Positions 30,593-43,127 are shown, numbered from the stretch's first letter. The stretch: DNA of 64,000 nt from Streptococcus pneumoniae (GCF_001457635.1 NZ_LN831051.1:1054001-1118000); one strand, 5' to 3'. The notes: generated by a model from the letters alone, not told the origin. Numbers and translations are program-made.

Positions 30593-30690
30593 GTATAGTG
30601 TGATGAGTAGGATCAGGTTCAAGTTTTAAAAAACCAAGCAAATATGATATACTAAAGAGCGAGTATTCTAGTAGAATTAGGACAAATAAT

Positions 30691-31734
30691 ATGAAACAAA
30701 CGATTATTCTTTTATATGGTGGACGGAGTGCGGAACGCGAAGTCTCTGTCCTTTCAGCTGAGAGTGTCATGCGTGCGGTCGATTACGACCGTTTCACAGT
30801 CAAGACTTTCTTTATCAGTCAGTCAGGTGACTTTATCAAAACACAGGAATTTAGTCATGATCCGGGGCAAGAAGACCGTCTCATGACCAATGAAACCATT
30901 GATTGGGATAAGAAAGTTGCACCAAGTGCTATCTACGAAGAAGGTGCAGTGGTCTTTCCAGTCCTTCACGGGCCAATGGGAGAAGATGGCTCTGTTCAAG
31001 GATTCTTGGAAGTTTTGAAAATGCCTTACGTTGGTTGCAACATTTTGTCATCAAGTCTTGCCATGGATAAAATCACGACTAAGCGTGTTCTGGAATCTGC
31101 TGGTATTGCCCAAGTTCCTTATGTGGCTATCGTTGAAGGCGATGATGTGACTGCTAAAATCGCTGAAGTGGAAGAAAAATTGGCTTATCCAGTCTTCACT
31201 AAGCCGTCAAACATGGGGTCTAGTGTCGGTATTTCTAAGTCTGAAAACCAAGAAGAACTCCGTCAAGCCTTAGAACTTGCCTTCCGATATGATAGCCGTG
31301 TCTTGGTTGAGCAAGGAGTGAATGCCCGTGAAATTGAGGTTGGCCTCTTGGGGAACTACGATGTCAAGAGCACGCTACCAGGAGAAGTTGTCAAGGATGT
31401 TGCCTTTTATGACTACGATGCCAAGTATATTGATAACAAGATTACTATGGATATTCCTGCCAAAATCAGTGATGATGTGGTGGCTGTCATGCGTCAAAAT
31501 GCAGAAACAGCCTTCCGTGCCATTGGTGGCCTTGGTCTATCTCGTTGCGATTTCTTCTATACAGATAAGGGAGAGATTTTTCTCAACGAGCTCAATACCA
31601 TGCCAGGTTTCACCCAGTGGTCTATGTACCCACTACTTTGGGACAATATGGGGATCAGCTACCCAGAACTAATCGAGCGTTTGGTTGACCTTGCCAAGGA
31701 AAGTTTTGACAAGCGCGAAGCGCATTTGATATAA
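30691..31734 (+). CDS. ddl: D-alanine--D-alanine ligase
   Basis: ATP-grasp enzyme joining two D-Ala residues for the peptidoglycan stem peptide; uses the product of Alr and feeds MurF. The 347-residue protein has [12 protein letters not shown] at the start, [14 protein letters not shown] near residue 90 and the Mg-binding [14 protein letters not shown] near 300. The Tyr of [12 protein letters not shown] loops is as in D-Ala ligases, with no sign of a D-lactate ligase. A weak site (TAGGACAAAT) precedes the ATG. A stem-loop lies between it and murF. Confidence 0.97.
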   Translation: MKQTIILLYGGRSAEREVSVLSAESVMRAVDYDRFTVKTFFISQSGDFIKTQEFSHDPGQEDRLMTNETIDWDKKVAPSAIYEEGAVVFPVLHGPMGEDGSVQGFLEVLKMPYVGCNILSSSLAMDKITTKRVLESAGIAQVPYVAIVEGDDVTAKIAEVEEKLAYPVFTKPSNMGSSVGISKSENQEELRQALELAFRYDSRVLVEQGVNAREIEVGLLGNYDVKSTLPGEVVKDVAFYDYDAKYIDNKITMDIPAKISDDVVAVMRQNAETAFRAIGGLGLSRCDFFYTDKGEIFLNELNTMPGFTQWSMYPLLWDNMGISYPELIERLVDLAKESFDKREAHLI

Positions 31735-31745
31735 AATGAAAGAGA

Positions 31746-31805
31746 GGGTAGAAGCCAGAACCATCACTGCAAGGTGACTAGAGTTCTCGGACTTCAGCCC
31801 TTTTT
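31746..31805 (+). terminator. Stem-loop between ddl and murF
   Basis: GGG, GAAG and AGAAC pair in turn with GTTCT, CTTC and CCC in an interrupted stem with a 20-base loop, followed by TTTTT. Read-through into murF is plausible since only 13 bases separate them and no separate promoter is clear. Confidence 0.65.
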
Positions 31806-31817
31806 AAAGGAGTAGAA

Positions 31818-33191
31818 ATGAAATTAACAATCCATGAAATTGCCCAAGTTGTTGGAGTCAAAAATGATATCAGTATCTTTGAGGACACCCAGTTAGAAAA
31901 AGCTGAGTTTGATAGTCGTTTGATTGGAACTGGAGATTTATTTGTGCCACTTAAAGGTGCGCGTGATGGCCATGACTTTATTGAAACAGCCTTTGAAAAT
32001 GGTGCAGCAGTAACCTTGTCTGAGAAAGAGGTCTCAAATCATCCTTACATTCTAGTAGATGATGTTTTGACAGCCTTTCAATCCCTAGCATCCTACTATC
32101 TTGAAAAAACGACTGTTGATGTCTTTGCTGTTACAGGTTCAAATGGCAAGACAACGACTAAGGATATGTTGGCGCATTTACTGTCAACAAGATACAAGAC
32201 CTACAAAACACAAGGAAATTACAATAATGAGATTGGCCTTCCTTACACAGTTCTCCACATGCCTGAAGGAACAGAAAAGTTGGTCTTGGAGATGGGGCAG
32301 GACCACTTGGGAGATATTCATCTCTTGTCTGAATTGGCTCGTCCAAAAACAGCCATCGTGACCTTGGTTGGAGAAGCTCATTTGGCCTTTTTCAAAGATC
32401 GTTCTGAGATTGCTAAAGGAAAAATGCAAATTGCAGACGGAATGGCTTCAGGTTCCTTGCTTTTAGCGCCGGCTGACCCTATCGTAGAGGACTATTTGCC
32501 AACTGATAAAAAGGTGGTTCGTTTTGGTCAAGGAGCAGAGCTGGAAATTACTGACTTGGTTGAGCGCAAAGATAGTCTAACCTTCAAGGCCAATTTCTTA
32601 GAGCAAGCCCTTGATTTGCCAGTAACTGGCAAGTACAATGCGACAAATGCTATGATTGCATCCTATGTTGCCTTGCAAGAAGGAGTTTCAGAGGAGCAAA
32701 TTCGTTTGGCCTTCCAAGATCTTGAATTGACGCGTAACCGTACCGAATGGAAGAAAGCAGCCAATGGAGCAGATATCCTGTCTGATGTATACAATGCCAA
32801 TCCAACTGCTATGAAGTTGATTTTAGAGACTTTCTCTGCCATTCCAGCCAATGAAGGTGGCAAGAAAATTGCGGTTTTAGCGGACATGAAGGAACTGGGT
32901 AACCAGTCAGTTCAACTCCATAATCAGATGATTTTGAGCCTTTCTCCAGATGTGCTTGATACCGTTATTTTCTATGGAGAAGATATTGCTGAATTAGCCC
33001 AATTGGCTAGTCAAATGTTCCCAATAGGCCACGTTTACTACTTCAAGAAAACAGAAGACCAAGACCAATTTGAAGACCTAGTCAAGCAGGTCAAAGAAAG
33101 CCTTGGAGCCTATGACCAAATCTTGCTAAAAGGTTCTAACTCTATGAATCTAGCCAAATTGGTAGAACGTTTAGAAAATGAAGTCAAGTGA
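31818..33191 (+). CDS. murF: UDP-MurNAc-tripeptide--D-alanyl-D-alanine ligase
   Basis: Mur ligase that adds the D-Ala-D-Ala dipeptide to the UDP-MurNAc tripeptide, the last cytoplasmic step of stem-peptide synthesis. The 457-residue protein has the P-loop TGSNGKTTTKD near residue 110, QGNYNNEIGLP near 140, and the DVYNANPTAM motif near 325 typical of MurF. ATG with an AAAGGAG site. It follows ddl, a common functional pairing. Confidence 0.97.
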   Translation: MKLTIHEIAQVVGVKNDISIFEDTQLEKAEFDSRLIGTGDLFVPLKGARDGHDFIETAFENGAAVTLSEKEVSNHPYILVDDVLTAFQSLASYYLEKTTVDVFAVTGSNGKTTTKDMLAHLLSTRYKTYKTQGNYNNEIGLPYTVLHMPEGTEKLVLEMGQDHLGDIHLLSELARPKTAIVTLVGEAHLAFFKDRSEIAKGKMQIADGMASGSLLLAPADPIVEDYLPTDKKVVRFGQGAELEITDLVERKDSLTFKANFLEQALDLPVTGKYNATNAMIASYVALQEGVSEEQIRLAFQDLELTRNRTEWKKAANGADILSDVYNANPTAMKLILETFSAIPANEGGKKIAVLADMKELGNQSVQLHNQMILSLSPDVLDTVIFYGEDIAELAQLASQMFPIGHVYYFKKTEDQDQFEDLVKQVKESLGAYDQILLKGSNSMNLAKLVERLENEVK

Positions 33192-33285
33192 TTTTGTCAA
33201 ACATTTACGTATTTCTAAATCCATTTTTAACAACTAGCATGGTATAATAATATGCAGGAAAATTTTGAATTATGAGGAAGACTAG

Positions 33286-33990
33286 ATGAATTTATGGGAT
33301 ATTTTCTTTACGACTCAGGCAACCGAGCCGCCCAAATTTGACCTTTTTTGGTATGTTAGCCTATTTACGCTCTTAGCCTTAACCTTTTATACAGCCCATC
33401 GCTATCGTGAAAAGAAGGTTTACCAACGATTTTTCCAAATCTTGCAGACTGTTCAGTTAATCCTTCTTTATGGTTGGTACTGGGTCAATCATATGCCACT
33501 GTCAGAAAGCCTACCCTTTTACCATTGCCGTATGGCTATGTTTGTGGTACTCTTGCTTCCTGGTCAATCCAAATATAAACAATACTTTGCATTATTGGGA
33601 ACATTTGGGACATTAGCAGCCTTTGTTTATCCAGTGCCAGATGCTTACCCTTTTCCACATATCACCATTCTATCCTTTATCTTTGGTCATTTAGCACTCT
33701 TGGGGAACTCTCTAGTTTATCTATTGAGACAGTATAATGCGCGATTGCTGGATGTGAAGGGAATTTTTCTCATGACCTTTGCCCTAAATGCCTTGATTTT
33801 TGTGGTCAATTTGGTGACAGGTGGCGATTACGGATTTTTGACAAAACCGCCATTGGTTGGGGATCACGGTCTAGTAGCTAATTATTTACTTGTTTCAATT
33901 GTGCTGGTAGCTACTATCAGTTTGACTAAGAAAATCTTAGAATTCTTTTTAGCTCAAGAAGCAGAAAAAATGATTGCAAAGGAAGCTTAA
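33286..33990 (+). CDS. TIGR02206-type (YwaF-like) membrane protein
   Basis: A 234-residue integral membrane protein with about seven hydrophobic helices and the HCRMAMF motif after the third. Members of the YwaF/TIGR02206 family are widespread in Firmicutes with no established function. It starts 95 bases after murF with a GAGGAAG site. After it, 33991-34208 holds a weak AGAGC/GCTCT hairpin and AT-rich sequence leading to ftsA; I see no gene there. Confidence 0.75.
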   Translation: MNLWDIFFTTQATEPPKFDLFWYVSLFTLLALTFYTAHRYREKKVYQRFFQILQTVQLILLYGWYWVNHMPLSESLPFYHCRMAMFVVLLLPGQSKYKQYFALLGTFGTLAAFVYPVPDAYPFPHITILSFIFGHLALLGNSLVYLLRQYNARLLDVKGIFLMTFALNALIFVVNLVTGGDYGFLTKPPLVGDHGLVANYLLVSIVLVATISLTKKILEFFLAQEAEKMIAKEA

Positions 33991-34208
33991 CACAGAGCTT
34001 TCTTTTTTGCTCTTAGAGAGTTTTTACAAGCAGCTTATAAAATAAGAATTTCTGAATAGACAAACTCAAAAAATGGCTGGGAAATTTAGGAAAAAAGCAA
34101 GCACGATTAAATTTTTTGTGTTATAATATTTTGTGAATAGCTATGCCTATGTTTAGCTATGGAATAATACGAAGTGCGAAACTTGGAAGATAGAGAGGAA
34201 GCGATGTA

Positions 34209-35582
34209 ATGGCTAGAGAAGGCTTTTTTACAGGTCTAGATATTGGAACAAGCTCTGTCAAGGTGCTTGTGGCCGAGCAGAGAAATGGTGAATTAAATGT
34301 AATTGGCGTGAGTAATGCCAAAAGTAAAGGTGTAAAGGATGGAATTATTGTTGATATTGATGCAGCAGCAACTGCTATCAAGTCAGCCATTTCCCAAGCG
34401 GAAGAAAAGGCAGGCATTTCGATTAAATCAGTGAATGTCGGCTTGCCTGGTAATCTTTTGCAGGTAGAACCAACTCAGGGGATGATTCCAGTAACATCTG
34501 ATACTAAGGAAATTACGGATCAAGATGTTGAAAATGTTGTCAAATCAGCTTTGACAAAGAGTATGACACCTGACCGTGAAGTCATTACCTTTATTCCTGA
34601 AGAATTTATTGTGGATGGTTTCCAAGGGATTCGTGACCCACGTGGCATGATGGGGGTTCGCCTTGAAATGCGTGGTTTGCTTTATACAGGACCTCGTACT
34701 ATCTTGCACAATTTGCGTAAGACGGTTGAGCGTGCAGGTGTTCAGGTTGAAAATGTTATCATTTCACCACTAGCAATGGTTCAGTCTGTTTTGAACGAAG
34801 GGGAACGTGAATTTGGTGCTACAGTGATTGATATGGGGGCAGGTCAAACGACTGTCGCTACAATCCGTAATCAAGAACTCCAGTTCACACATATTCTCCA
34901 AGAAGGTGGAGATTATGTAACTAAAGATATCTCCAAGGTTTTGAAAACCTCTCGCAAATTAGCGGAAGACTTGAAACTGAATTACGGGGAAGCCTATCCG
35001 CCTCTTGCAAGCAAAGAAACCTTCCAAGTAGAGGTTATTGGAGAAGTAGAAGCAGTCGAAGTGACGGAAGCCTACTTGTCAGAAATTATTTCTGCACGAA
35101 TCAAGCACATCCTTGAACAAATCAAGCAAGAATTAGATAGAAGGCGTCTATTGGACCTCCCTGGTGGTATTGTCTTAATCGGTGGGAATGCCATTTTACC
35201 AGGTATGGTTGAGCTTGCTCAGGAAGTCTTTGGCGTCCGTGTCAAGCTTTATGTTCCAAATCAAGTTGGTATCCGTAATCCAGCCTTTGCGCATGTGATT
35301 AGTTTATCAGAATTTGCGGGTCAATTAACAGAAGTTAATCTTTTGGCTCAGGGAGCGATAAAAGGTGAGAATGACTTAAGTCATCAGCCAATTAGTTTTG
35401 GTGGGATGCTGCAAAAAACAGCTCAGTTTGTACAATCAACGCCTGTTCAACCAGCTCCTGCTCCAGAAGTAGAGCCGGTGGCGCCTACAGAACCAATGGC
35501 GGATTTCCAACAAGCTTCACAAAATAAACCGAAATTAGCAGATCGTTTCCGTGGATTGATCGGAAGCATGTTTGACGAATAA
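34209..35582 (+). CDS. ftsA: Cell division protein FtsA
   Basis: Actin-like protein that tethers FtsZ to the membrane and recruits the divisome. The 457-residue protein begins GLDIGTSSVKVLV (phosphate 1 motif), has VIDMGAGQTTVA near residue 205 (phosphate 2), and ends with a linker rich in Pro and Gln followed by the amphipathic membrane-targeting helix LADRFRGLIGSMF. ATG preceded by GAGAGGAAGCG. FtsZ follows 16 bases later, in the conserved division cluster. Confidence 0.97.
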   Translation: MAREGFFTGLDIGTSSVKVLVAEQRNGELNVIGVSNAKSKGVKDGIIVDIDAAATAIKSAISQAEEKAGISIKSVNVGLPGNLLQVEPTQGMIPVTSDTKEITDQDVENVVKSALTKSMTPDREVITFIPEEFIVDGFQGIRDPRGMMGVRLEMRGLLYTGPRTILHNLRKTVERAGVQVENVIISPLAMVQSVLNEGEREFGATVIDMGAGQTTVATIRNQELQFTHILQEGGDYVTKDISKVLKTSRKLAEDLKLNYGEAYPPLASKETFQVEVIGEVEAVEVTEAYLSEIISARIKHILEQIKQELDRRRLLDLPGGIVLIGGNAILPGMVELAQEVFGVRVKLYVPNQVGIRNPAFAHVISLSEFAGQLTEVNLLAQGAIKGENDLSHQPISFGGMLQKTAQFVQSTPVQPAPAPEVEPVAPTEPMADFQQASQNKPKLADRFRGLIGSMFDE

Positions 35583-35595
35583 AGAGGAAAAATAA

Positions 35596-36858
<1,263 letters not shown>

Positions 36859-36862
36859 GTAA

Positions 36863-37534
36863 ATGAATGTAAAAGAAAATACAGAACTTGTTTTTCGAGA
36901 AGTTGCAGAGGCTAGTCTGAGTGCTCATCGAGAGAGTGGTTCGGTCTCTGTCATTGCAGTTACCAAGTATGTAGATGTACCGACAGCGGAAGCCTTGCTT
37001 CCGCTAGGTGTCCATCATATCGGTGAAAATCGTGTAGATAAGTTTCTGGAAAAATATGAAGCTTTAAAAGATCGAGATGTGACTTGGCATTTGATTGGTA
37101 CCTTGCAAAGACGTAAGGTGAAAGATGTCATTCAATACGTTGATTATTTCCATGCATTGGACTCAGTAAAGCTAGCAGGGGAAATTCAAAAAAGAAGTGA
37201 CCGAGTCATCAAGTGTTTCCTTCAAGTAAATATTTCTAAAGAAGAAAGCAAACACGGTTTTTCGAGAGAGGAACTGCTGGAAATCTTGCCAGAGTTAGCC
37301 AGACTAGATAAGATTGAATATGTTGGTTTAATGACGATGGCACCTTTTGAGGCTAGCAGTGAGCAGTTGAAAGAGATTTTCAAGGCGACCCAAGATTTAC
37401 AAAGAGAAATTCAAGAGAAACAAATTCCAACTATGCCTATGACCGAGTTAAGTATGGGAATGAGTCGTGATTATAAAGAAGCGATTCAATTCGGTTCCAC
37501 TTTTGTTCGTATAGGTACATCATTTTTTAAGTAG
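36863..37534 (+). CDS. ylmE: YggS/YlmE-family PLP homeostasis protein
   Basis: A 223-residue alanine-racemase-like TIM barrel that binds PLP (lysine in AVTKYVDVPT near residue 35) and is thought to buffer PLP levels; it has no known catalytic role in division. Other motifs: HHIGENRVDKFLEKY near 52, and ELSMGMSRDYKEAI near 195. It is tucked between ftsZ and sepF, the usual place in Gram-positives, with 4 and 9 base gaps. Confidence 0.93.
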   Translation: MNVKENTELVFREVAEASLSAHRESGSVSVIAVTKYVDVPTAEALLPLGVHHIGENRVDKFLEKYEALKDRDVTWHLIGTLQRRKVKDVIQYVDYFHALDSVKLAGEIQKRSDRVIKCFLQVNISKEESKHGFSREELLEILPELARLDKIEYVGLMTMAPFEASSEQLKEIFKATQDLQREIQEKQIPTMPMTELSMGMSRDYKEAIQFGSTFVRIGTSFFK

Positions 37535-38082
<548 letters not shown>

Positions 38083-38083
<1 letters not shown>

Positions 38084-38346
38084 TGATTTTTTTAATTCGT
38101 ATGATTTATAATGCAGTGGATATTTACTCCCTGATTTTGGTAGCCTTCGCTGTCATGTCTTGGTTTCCAGGTGCCTACGAATCCAGTTTAGGTCGTTGGA
38201 TTGTAGCGTTGGTAAAACCAGTGCTTGCTCCCTTGCAACGCCTGCCTTTACAGATAGCGGGTCTTGATTTATCTGTTTGGGTCGCGATTGTTTTGGTTCG
38301 ATTTTTAGGAGAAAACCTAGTGCGTTTTCTGGCGATGATAGGATGA
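38083..38346 (+). CDS. ylmG: YggT-family membrane protein YlmG
   Basis: An 87-residue membrane protein with two hydrophobic segments and the central motif KPVLAPLQRLPLQIAGLDLS characteristic of YggT/YlmG. The family is linked to division and membrane organisation. Its ATG overlaps the last base of the sepF stop (TAATG) and its end overlaps ylmH by an ATGA, so translation of sepF-ylmG-ylmH is coupled. Confidence 0.93.
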
Positions 38347-39128
38347 ATAAAGGGATTTATCAGCATTTCTCCATAGAAGATCGTCCATTTCTTGACAAGG
38401 GAATGGAATGGATAAAGAAGGTAGAAGATAGCTATACTCCTTTTTTAACTCCTTTTATCAATCCTCATCAGGAGAAGCTATTAAAGATTTTGGCCAAAAC
38501 CTATGGTCTTGCTTGTAGCAGTAGTGGGGAATTCGTCTTGAGTGAGTATGTTCGAGTTTTATTATACCCAGATTATTTCCAACCAGAGTTTTCAGATTTT
38601 GAAATATCTCTCCAGGAAATTGTGTATTCCAATAAATTTGAACATTTAACGCATGCTAAGATTTTAGGGACAGTCATCAATCAATTAGGGATTGAACGGA
38701 AACTTTTTGGAGATATCCTAGTAGATGAAGAACGGGCGCAGATTATGATTAATCAGCAGTTTCTTCTTCTCTTTCAAGATGGACTAAAGAAAATTGGTCG
38801 TATACCTGTTTCGCTGGAGGAACGTCCTTTCACCGAGAAAATAGATAAGCTAGAACAGTATCGAGAACTGGATTTATCTGTGTCTAGTTTTCGATTAGAT
38901 GTTCTTTTATCAAATGTTTTGAAACTATCTAGGAATCAAGCAAACCAGTTGATTGAAAAGAAACTTGTCCAAGTAAATTATCATGTGGTAGACAAATCAG
39001 ATTACACTGTTCAAGTTGGAGACTTGATTAGTGTGAGAAAATTTGGTCGCTTGAGATTACTTCAAGATAAGGGACAAACGAAAAAAGAGAAGAAAAAAAT
39101 AACCGTCCAGTTATTATTAAGTAAGTGA
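38343..39128 (+). CDS. ylmH: S4-domain RNA-binding protein YlmH
   Basis: A 261-residue protein with an N-terminal YlmH domain and a C-terminal S4 RNA-binding domain (RLDVLLSNVLKLSRNQANQLIEKKLVQVN, residues about 185-213). In Firmicutes YlmH relatives have been linked to rescue of stalled large ribosomal subunits. I chose the ATG at 38343, which overlaps the ylmG stop as ATGA; the longer in-frame extension back to 38277 runs through ylmG and has no support. divIVA follows 8 bases later. Confidence 0.93.
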   Translation: MNKGIYQHFSIEDRPFLDKGMEWIKKVEDSYTPFLTPFINPHQEKLLKILAKTYGLACSSSGEFVLSEYVRVLLYPDYFQPEFSDFEISLQEIVYSNKFEHLTHAKILGTVINQLGIERKLFGDILVDEERAQIMINQQFLLLFQDGLKKIGRIPVSLEERPFTEKIDKLEQYRELDLSVSSFRLDVLLSNVLKLSRNQANQLIEKKLVQVNYHVVDKSDYTVQVGDLISVRKFGRLRLLQDKGQTKKEKKKITVQLLLSK

Positions 39129-39136
39129 GGAATAGA

Positions 39137-39925
39137 ATGCCAATTACATCATTAGAAATAAAGGACAAGACTTTTGGAACTCGATTCAGAGGTTTTGATC
39201 CAGAAGAAGTCGATGAATTTTTAGATATTGTGGTTCGTGATTACGAAGATCTTGTGCGTGCGAATCATGATAAAAATTTGCGTATTAAGAGTTTAGAAGA
39301 GCGTTTGTCTTACTTTGATGAAATAAAAGATTCATTGAGCCAGTCTGTATTGATTGCCCAGGATACAGCTGAGCGAGTGAAACAGGCGGCGCATGAACGT
39401 TCAAACAATATCATTCATCAAGCAGAGCAAGATGCGCAACGCTTGTTGGAAGAAGCTAAATATAAGGCAAACGAGATTCTTCGTCAAGCAACTGATAATG
39501 CTAAGAAAGTCGCTGTTGAAACAGAAGAATTGAAGAACAAGAGCCGTGTCTTCCACCAACGTCTCAAATCTACAATTGAGAGTCAGTTGGCTATTGTTGA
39601 ATCTTCAGATTGGGAAGATATTCTCCGTCCAACAGCTACTTATCTTCAAACCAGTGATGAAGCCTTTAAAGAAGTGGTTAGCGAAGTACTTGGAGAACCG
39701 ATTCCAGTTCCAATTGAAGAAGAACCAATTGATATGACACGTCAGTTCTCTCAAGCAGAAATGGAAGAATTACAAGCTCGTATTGAGGTAGCCGATAAAG
39801 AATTGTCTGAATTTGAAGCTCAGATTAAACAGGAAGTGGAAGCTCCAACTCCTGTAGTGAGTCCTCAAGTTGAAGAAGAGCCTCTGCTCATCCAGTTGGC
39901 CCAATGTATGAAGAACCAGAAGTAG
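39137..39925 (+). CDS. divIVA: Cell division protein DivIVA
   Basis: Coiled-coil protein that binds negatively curved membrane and is needed for septum completion and pole formation. The N-terminal membrane-binding motif TRFRGFDPEEVDEFLD (residues 14-29) is followed by coiled coil to about residue 165 and a Pro/Glu-rich tail. This frame gives 262 residues, the length I recall for pneumococcal DivIVA, ending LLIQLAQCMKNQK. That end looks like the result of a frameshift: see the next entry. GAGGAATAG precedes the ATG; an in-frame start at 39125 lacks support. Confidence 0.95.
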   Translation: MPITSLEIKDKTFGTRFRGFDPEEVDEFLDIVVRDYEDLVRANHDKNLRIKSLEERLSYFDEIKDSLSQSVLIAQDTAERVKQAAHERSNNIIHQAEQDAQRLLEEAKYKANEILRQATDNAKKVAVETEELKNKSRVFHQRLKSTIESQLAIVESSDWEDILRPTATYLQTSDEAFKEVVSEVLGEPIPVPIEEEPIDMTRQFSQAEMEELQARIEVADKELSEFEAQIKQEVEAPTPVVSPQVEEEPLLIQLAQCMKNQK

Positions 39926-40020
39926 CTCCAGTGCATCCGACAGGTCCAACACCAGCTACAGAAACTGTTGATTCAGCACCGGGATTTGAAGCACCGCAAG
40001 AATCTGTTACAATTTTATAA
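39886..40020 (+). pseudogene. Out-of-frame remnant of a longer DivIVA tail
   Basis: In the +2 frame relative to divIVA, 44 codons read AHPVGPMYEEPEVAPVHP and on to QESVTIL, then TAA at 40018. The composition (Pro, Glu, Val, Thr) matches the DivIVA tail before it. Deleting one CT from CCTCTGCT (39881-39888) joins the frames and gives a 293-residue protein. The T-box leader of ileS starts right after the TAA, so the remnant exactly fills the gap. Confidence 0.7.
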
Positions 40021-40243
40021 GAAATATTCTGAGAACAATATCTTATCCTTATATTCCCAGCGAGCAGGAGATGGTGTGAGTCCTGCATTCCCTATCGATA
40101 AGATTATCCTCTCAAAAACTCAAGTCTGAATCTAGTAAGATTTGACGTTCCCCACGTTACGGGATAAGAGGGAGAAAGACTAAAACTTTTTCCGAATAAA
40201 GGTGGTACCACGATTTTCGTCCTTTTTGGAAGTCGTGGTTTTT
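40021..40243 (+). ncRNA. T-box leader (tRNA-Ile sensing) with terminator
   Basis: The canonical T-box sequence AAAGGTGGTACCACG (about 40199-40212) contains the TGGT that pairs with the acceptor end of an uncharged tRNA with discriminator A, as tRNA-Ile has. ACCACGA (40207-40213) pairs with TCGTGGT (40233-40239) followed by T residues, forming the terminator, while the T-box side can form the antiterminator. Upstream lie the stem I region and a GAGCAGGAGATGGTGTGAG segment. It controls ileS. I did not assign the specifier codon with certainty. Confidence 0.92.
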
Positions 40244-40272
40244 AATTTGTTATTATTTATAAAGGAGATACC

Positions 40273-43065
40273 ATGAAACTCAAAGACACCCTTAATCTTG
40301 GGAAAACTGAATTCCCAATGCGTGCAGGCCTTCCTACCAAAGAGCCAGTTTGGCAAAAGGAATGGGAAGATGCAAAACTTTATCAACGTCGTCAAGAATT
40401 GAACCAAGGAAAACCTCATTTCACCTTGCATGATGGCCCTCCATACGCTAACGGAAATATCCACGTTGGACATGCTATGAACAAGATTTCAAAAGATATT
40501 ATTGTTCGTTCTAAGTCTATGTCAGGATTTTACGCACCATTTATTCCTGGTTGGGATACTCATGGTCTGCCAATCGAGCAAGTATTGTCAAAACAAGGTG
40601 TCAAACGTAAAGAAATGGACTTGGTTGAGTACTTGAAACTTTGCCGTGAGTACGCTCTTTCTCAAGTAGATAAACAACGTGAAGATTTTAAACGTTTGGG
40701 TGTTTCTGGTGACTGGGAAAATCCATATGTGACCTTGACTCCTGACTATGAAGCAGCTCAAATTCGTGTATTTGGTGAGATGGCTAATAAGGGTTATATC
40801 TACCGTGGTGCCAAGCCAGTTTACTGGTCATGGTCATCTGAGTCAGCCCTTGCTGAAGCAGAGATTGAATACCATGACTTGGTTTCAACTTCCCTTTACT
40901 ATGCCAACAAGGTAAAAGATGGCAAAGGAGTTCTAGATACAGATACTTATATCGTTGTCTGGACAACGACTCCATTTACCATCACAGCTTCTCGTGGTTT
41001 GACGGTTGGTGCAGATATTGATTACGTTTTGCTTCAACCTGCTGGTGAAGCTCGTAAGTTTGTCGTTGCTGCTGAATTATTGACTAGCTTGTCTGAGAAA
41101 TTTGGCTGGGCTGATGTTCAAGTTTTGGAAACTTACCGTGGCCAAGAACTCAACCACATCGTAACAGAACACCCATGGGATACAGCTGTAGAAGAGTTGG
41201 TAATTCTTGGTGACCACGTTACGACTGACTCTGGTACAGGTATTGTCCATACAGCCCCTGGTTTTGGTGAGGACGACTACAATGTTGGTATTGCTAATAA
41301 TCTTGAAGTCGTAGTGACTGTTGATGAACGTGGTATCATGATGAAGAATGCTGGTCCTGAGTTTGAAGGTCAATTCTATGAAAAGGTAGTTCCAACTGTT
41401 ATTGAAAAACTTGGTAACCTCCTTCTTGCCCAAGAAGAAATCTCTCACTCATATCCATTTGACTGGCGTACTAAGAAACCAATCATCTGGCGTGCAGTTC
41501 CACAATGGTTTGCCTCAGTTTCTAAATTCCGTCAAGAAATCTTGGACGAAATTGAAAAAGTGAAATTCCACTCAGAATGGGGTAAAGTCCGTCTTTACAA
41601 TATGATCCGTGACCGTGGTGACTGGGTTATCTCTCGTCAACGTGCTTGGGGTGTTCCACTTCCAATCTTCTATGCAGAAGACGGTACAGCTATCATGGTA
41701 GCTGAAACGATTGAACACGTAGCTCAACTTTTTGAAGAACATGGTTCAAGCATTTGGTGGGAACGTGATGCCAAAGATCTCTTGCCAGAAGGATTTACTC
41801 ATCCAGGTTCACCAAACGGCGAGTTCAAAAAAGAAACTGATATCATGGACGTTTGGTTTGACTCAGGTTCATCATGGAATGGAGTGGTGGTAAACCGTCC
41901 TGAATTGACTTACCCAGCCGACCTTTACCTAGAAGGTTCTGACCAATACCGTGGTTGGTTTAACTCATCACTTATCACATCTGTTGCCAACCATGGCGTA
42001 GCACCTTACAAACAAATCTTGTCACAAGGTTTTGCCCTTGATGGTAAAGGTGAGAAGATGTCTAAATCTCTTGGAAATACCATTGCTCCAAGCGATGTTG
42101 AAAAACAATTCGGTGCTGAAATCTTGCGTCTCTGGGTAACAAGTGTTGACTCAAGCAATGACGTGCGTATCTCTATGGATATTTTGAGCCAAGTTTCTGA
42201 AACTTACCGTAAGATTCGTAACACTCTTCGTTTCTTGATTGCCAATACATCTGACTTTAACCCAGCTCAAGATACAGTCGCTTACGATGAGCTTCGTTCA
42301 GTTGATAAGTACATGACGATTCGCTTTAACCAGCTTGTCAAGACCATTCGTGATGCCTATGCAGACTTTGAATTCTTGACGATCTACAAGGCCTTGGTGA
42401 ACTTTATCAACGTTGACTTGTCAGCCTTCTACCTTGATTTTGCCAAAGATGTTGTTTACATTGAAGGTGCCAAATCACTGGAACGCCGTCAAATGCAGAC
42501 TGTCTTCTATGACATTCTTGTCAAAATCACCAAACTCTTGACACCAATCCTTCCTCACACTGCGGAAGAAATTTGGTCATATCTTGAGTTTGAAACAGAA
42601 GACTTCGTCCAATTGTCAGAATTACCAGAGGCTCAAACTTTTGCTAATCAAGAAGAAATCTTGGATACATGGGCAGCCTTCATGGACTTCCGTGGACAAG
42701 CTCAAAAAGCCTTGGAAGAAGCTCGTAATGCAAAAGTAATCGGTAAATCACTTGAAGCACACTTGACAGTTTATCCAAACGAAGTTGTGAAAACTCTACT
42801 CGAAGCAGTAAACAGCAATGTGGCTCAACTTTTGATCGTGTCAGACTTGACCATCGCAGAAGGACCAGCTCCAGAAGCTGCCCTTAGCTTCGAAGATGTA
42901 GCCTTCACAGTTGAACGCGCTGCAGGTGAAGTATGTGACCGTTGCCGTCGTATTGACCCAACAACAGCAGAACGTAGCTACCAGGCAGTTATCTGTGACC
43001 ACTGTGCAAGCATCGTAGAAGAAAACTTTGCGGAAGCAGTCGCAGAAGGATTTGAAGAGAAATAA
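40273..43065 (+). CDS. ileS: Isoleucyl-tRNA synthetase
   Basis: Class I synthetase charging tRNA-Ile, with an editing domain. The 930-residue protein has the HIGH-type motif HVGHAMN (about residue 66), the CP1 editing domain, KMSKS in [10 protein letters not shown] near 597, the anticodon-binding domain and a C-terminal zinc finger (CDRCRR..CDHC, about 893-917). This is the usual bacterial form. AAAGGAGAT precedes the ATG. Expression is set by the T-box leader. Confidence 0.98.
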   Translation: MKLKDTLNLGKTEFPMRAGLPTKEPVWQKEWEDAKLYQRRQELNQGKPHFTLHDGPPYANGNIHVGHAMNKISKDIIVRSKSMSGFYAPFIPGWDTHGLPIEQVLSKQGVKRKEMDLVEYLKLCREYALSQVDKQREDFKRLGVSGDWENPYVTLTPDYEAAQIRVFGEMANKGYIYRGAKPVYWSWSSESALAEAEIEYHDLVSTSLYYANKVKDGKGVLDTDTYIVVWTTTPFTITASRGLTVGADIDYVLLQPAGEARKFVVAAELLTSLSEKFGWADVQVLETYRGQELNHIVTEHPWDTAVEELVILGDHVTTDSGTGIVHTAPGFGEDDYNVGIANNLEVVVTVDERGIMMKNAGPEFEGQFYEKVVPTVIEKLGNLLLAQEEISHSYPFDWRTKKPIIWRAVPQWFASVSKFRQEILDEIEKVKFHSEWGKVRLYNMIRDRGDWVISRQRAWGVPLPIFYAEDGTAIMVAETIEHVAQLFEEHGSSIWWERDAKDLLPEGFTHPGSPNGEFKKETDIMDVWFDSGSSWNGVVVNRPELTYPADLYLEGSDQYRGWFNSSLITSVANHGVAPYKQILSQGFALDGKGEKMSKSLGNTIAPSDVEKQFGAEILRLWVTSVDSSNDVRISMDILSQVSETYRKIRNTLRFLIANTSDFNPAQDTVAYDELRSVDKYMTIRFNQLVKTIRDAYADFEFLTIYKALVNFINVDLSAFYLDFAKDVVYIEGAKSLERRQMQTVFYDILVKITKLLTPILPHTAEEIWSYLEFETEDFVQLSELPEAQTFANQEEILDTWAAFMDFRGQAQKALEEARNAKVIGKSLEAHLTVYPNEVVKTLLEAVNSNVAQLLIVSDLTIAEGPAPEAALSFEDVAFTVERAAGEVCDRCRRIDPTTAERSYQAVICDHCASIVEENFAEAVAEGFEEK

Positions 43066-43127
43066 GATTGAAAAGTCTAGGCAAAATTCAATTTGAGAAG
43101 AAAAGACAACTAATTTTATAGTCTATT

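Noticed and set aside
40180..40473. Antisense frame over the T-box and ileS start
   Set aside because: Shadow of the T-box and of ileS; the T-box conservation explains the sequence.
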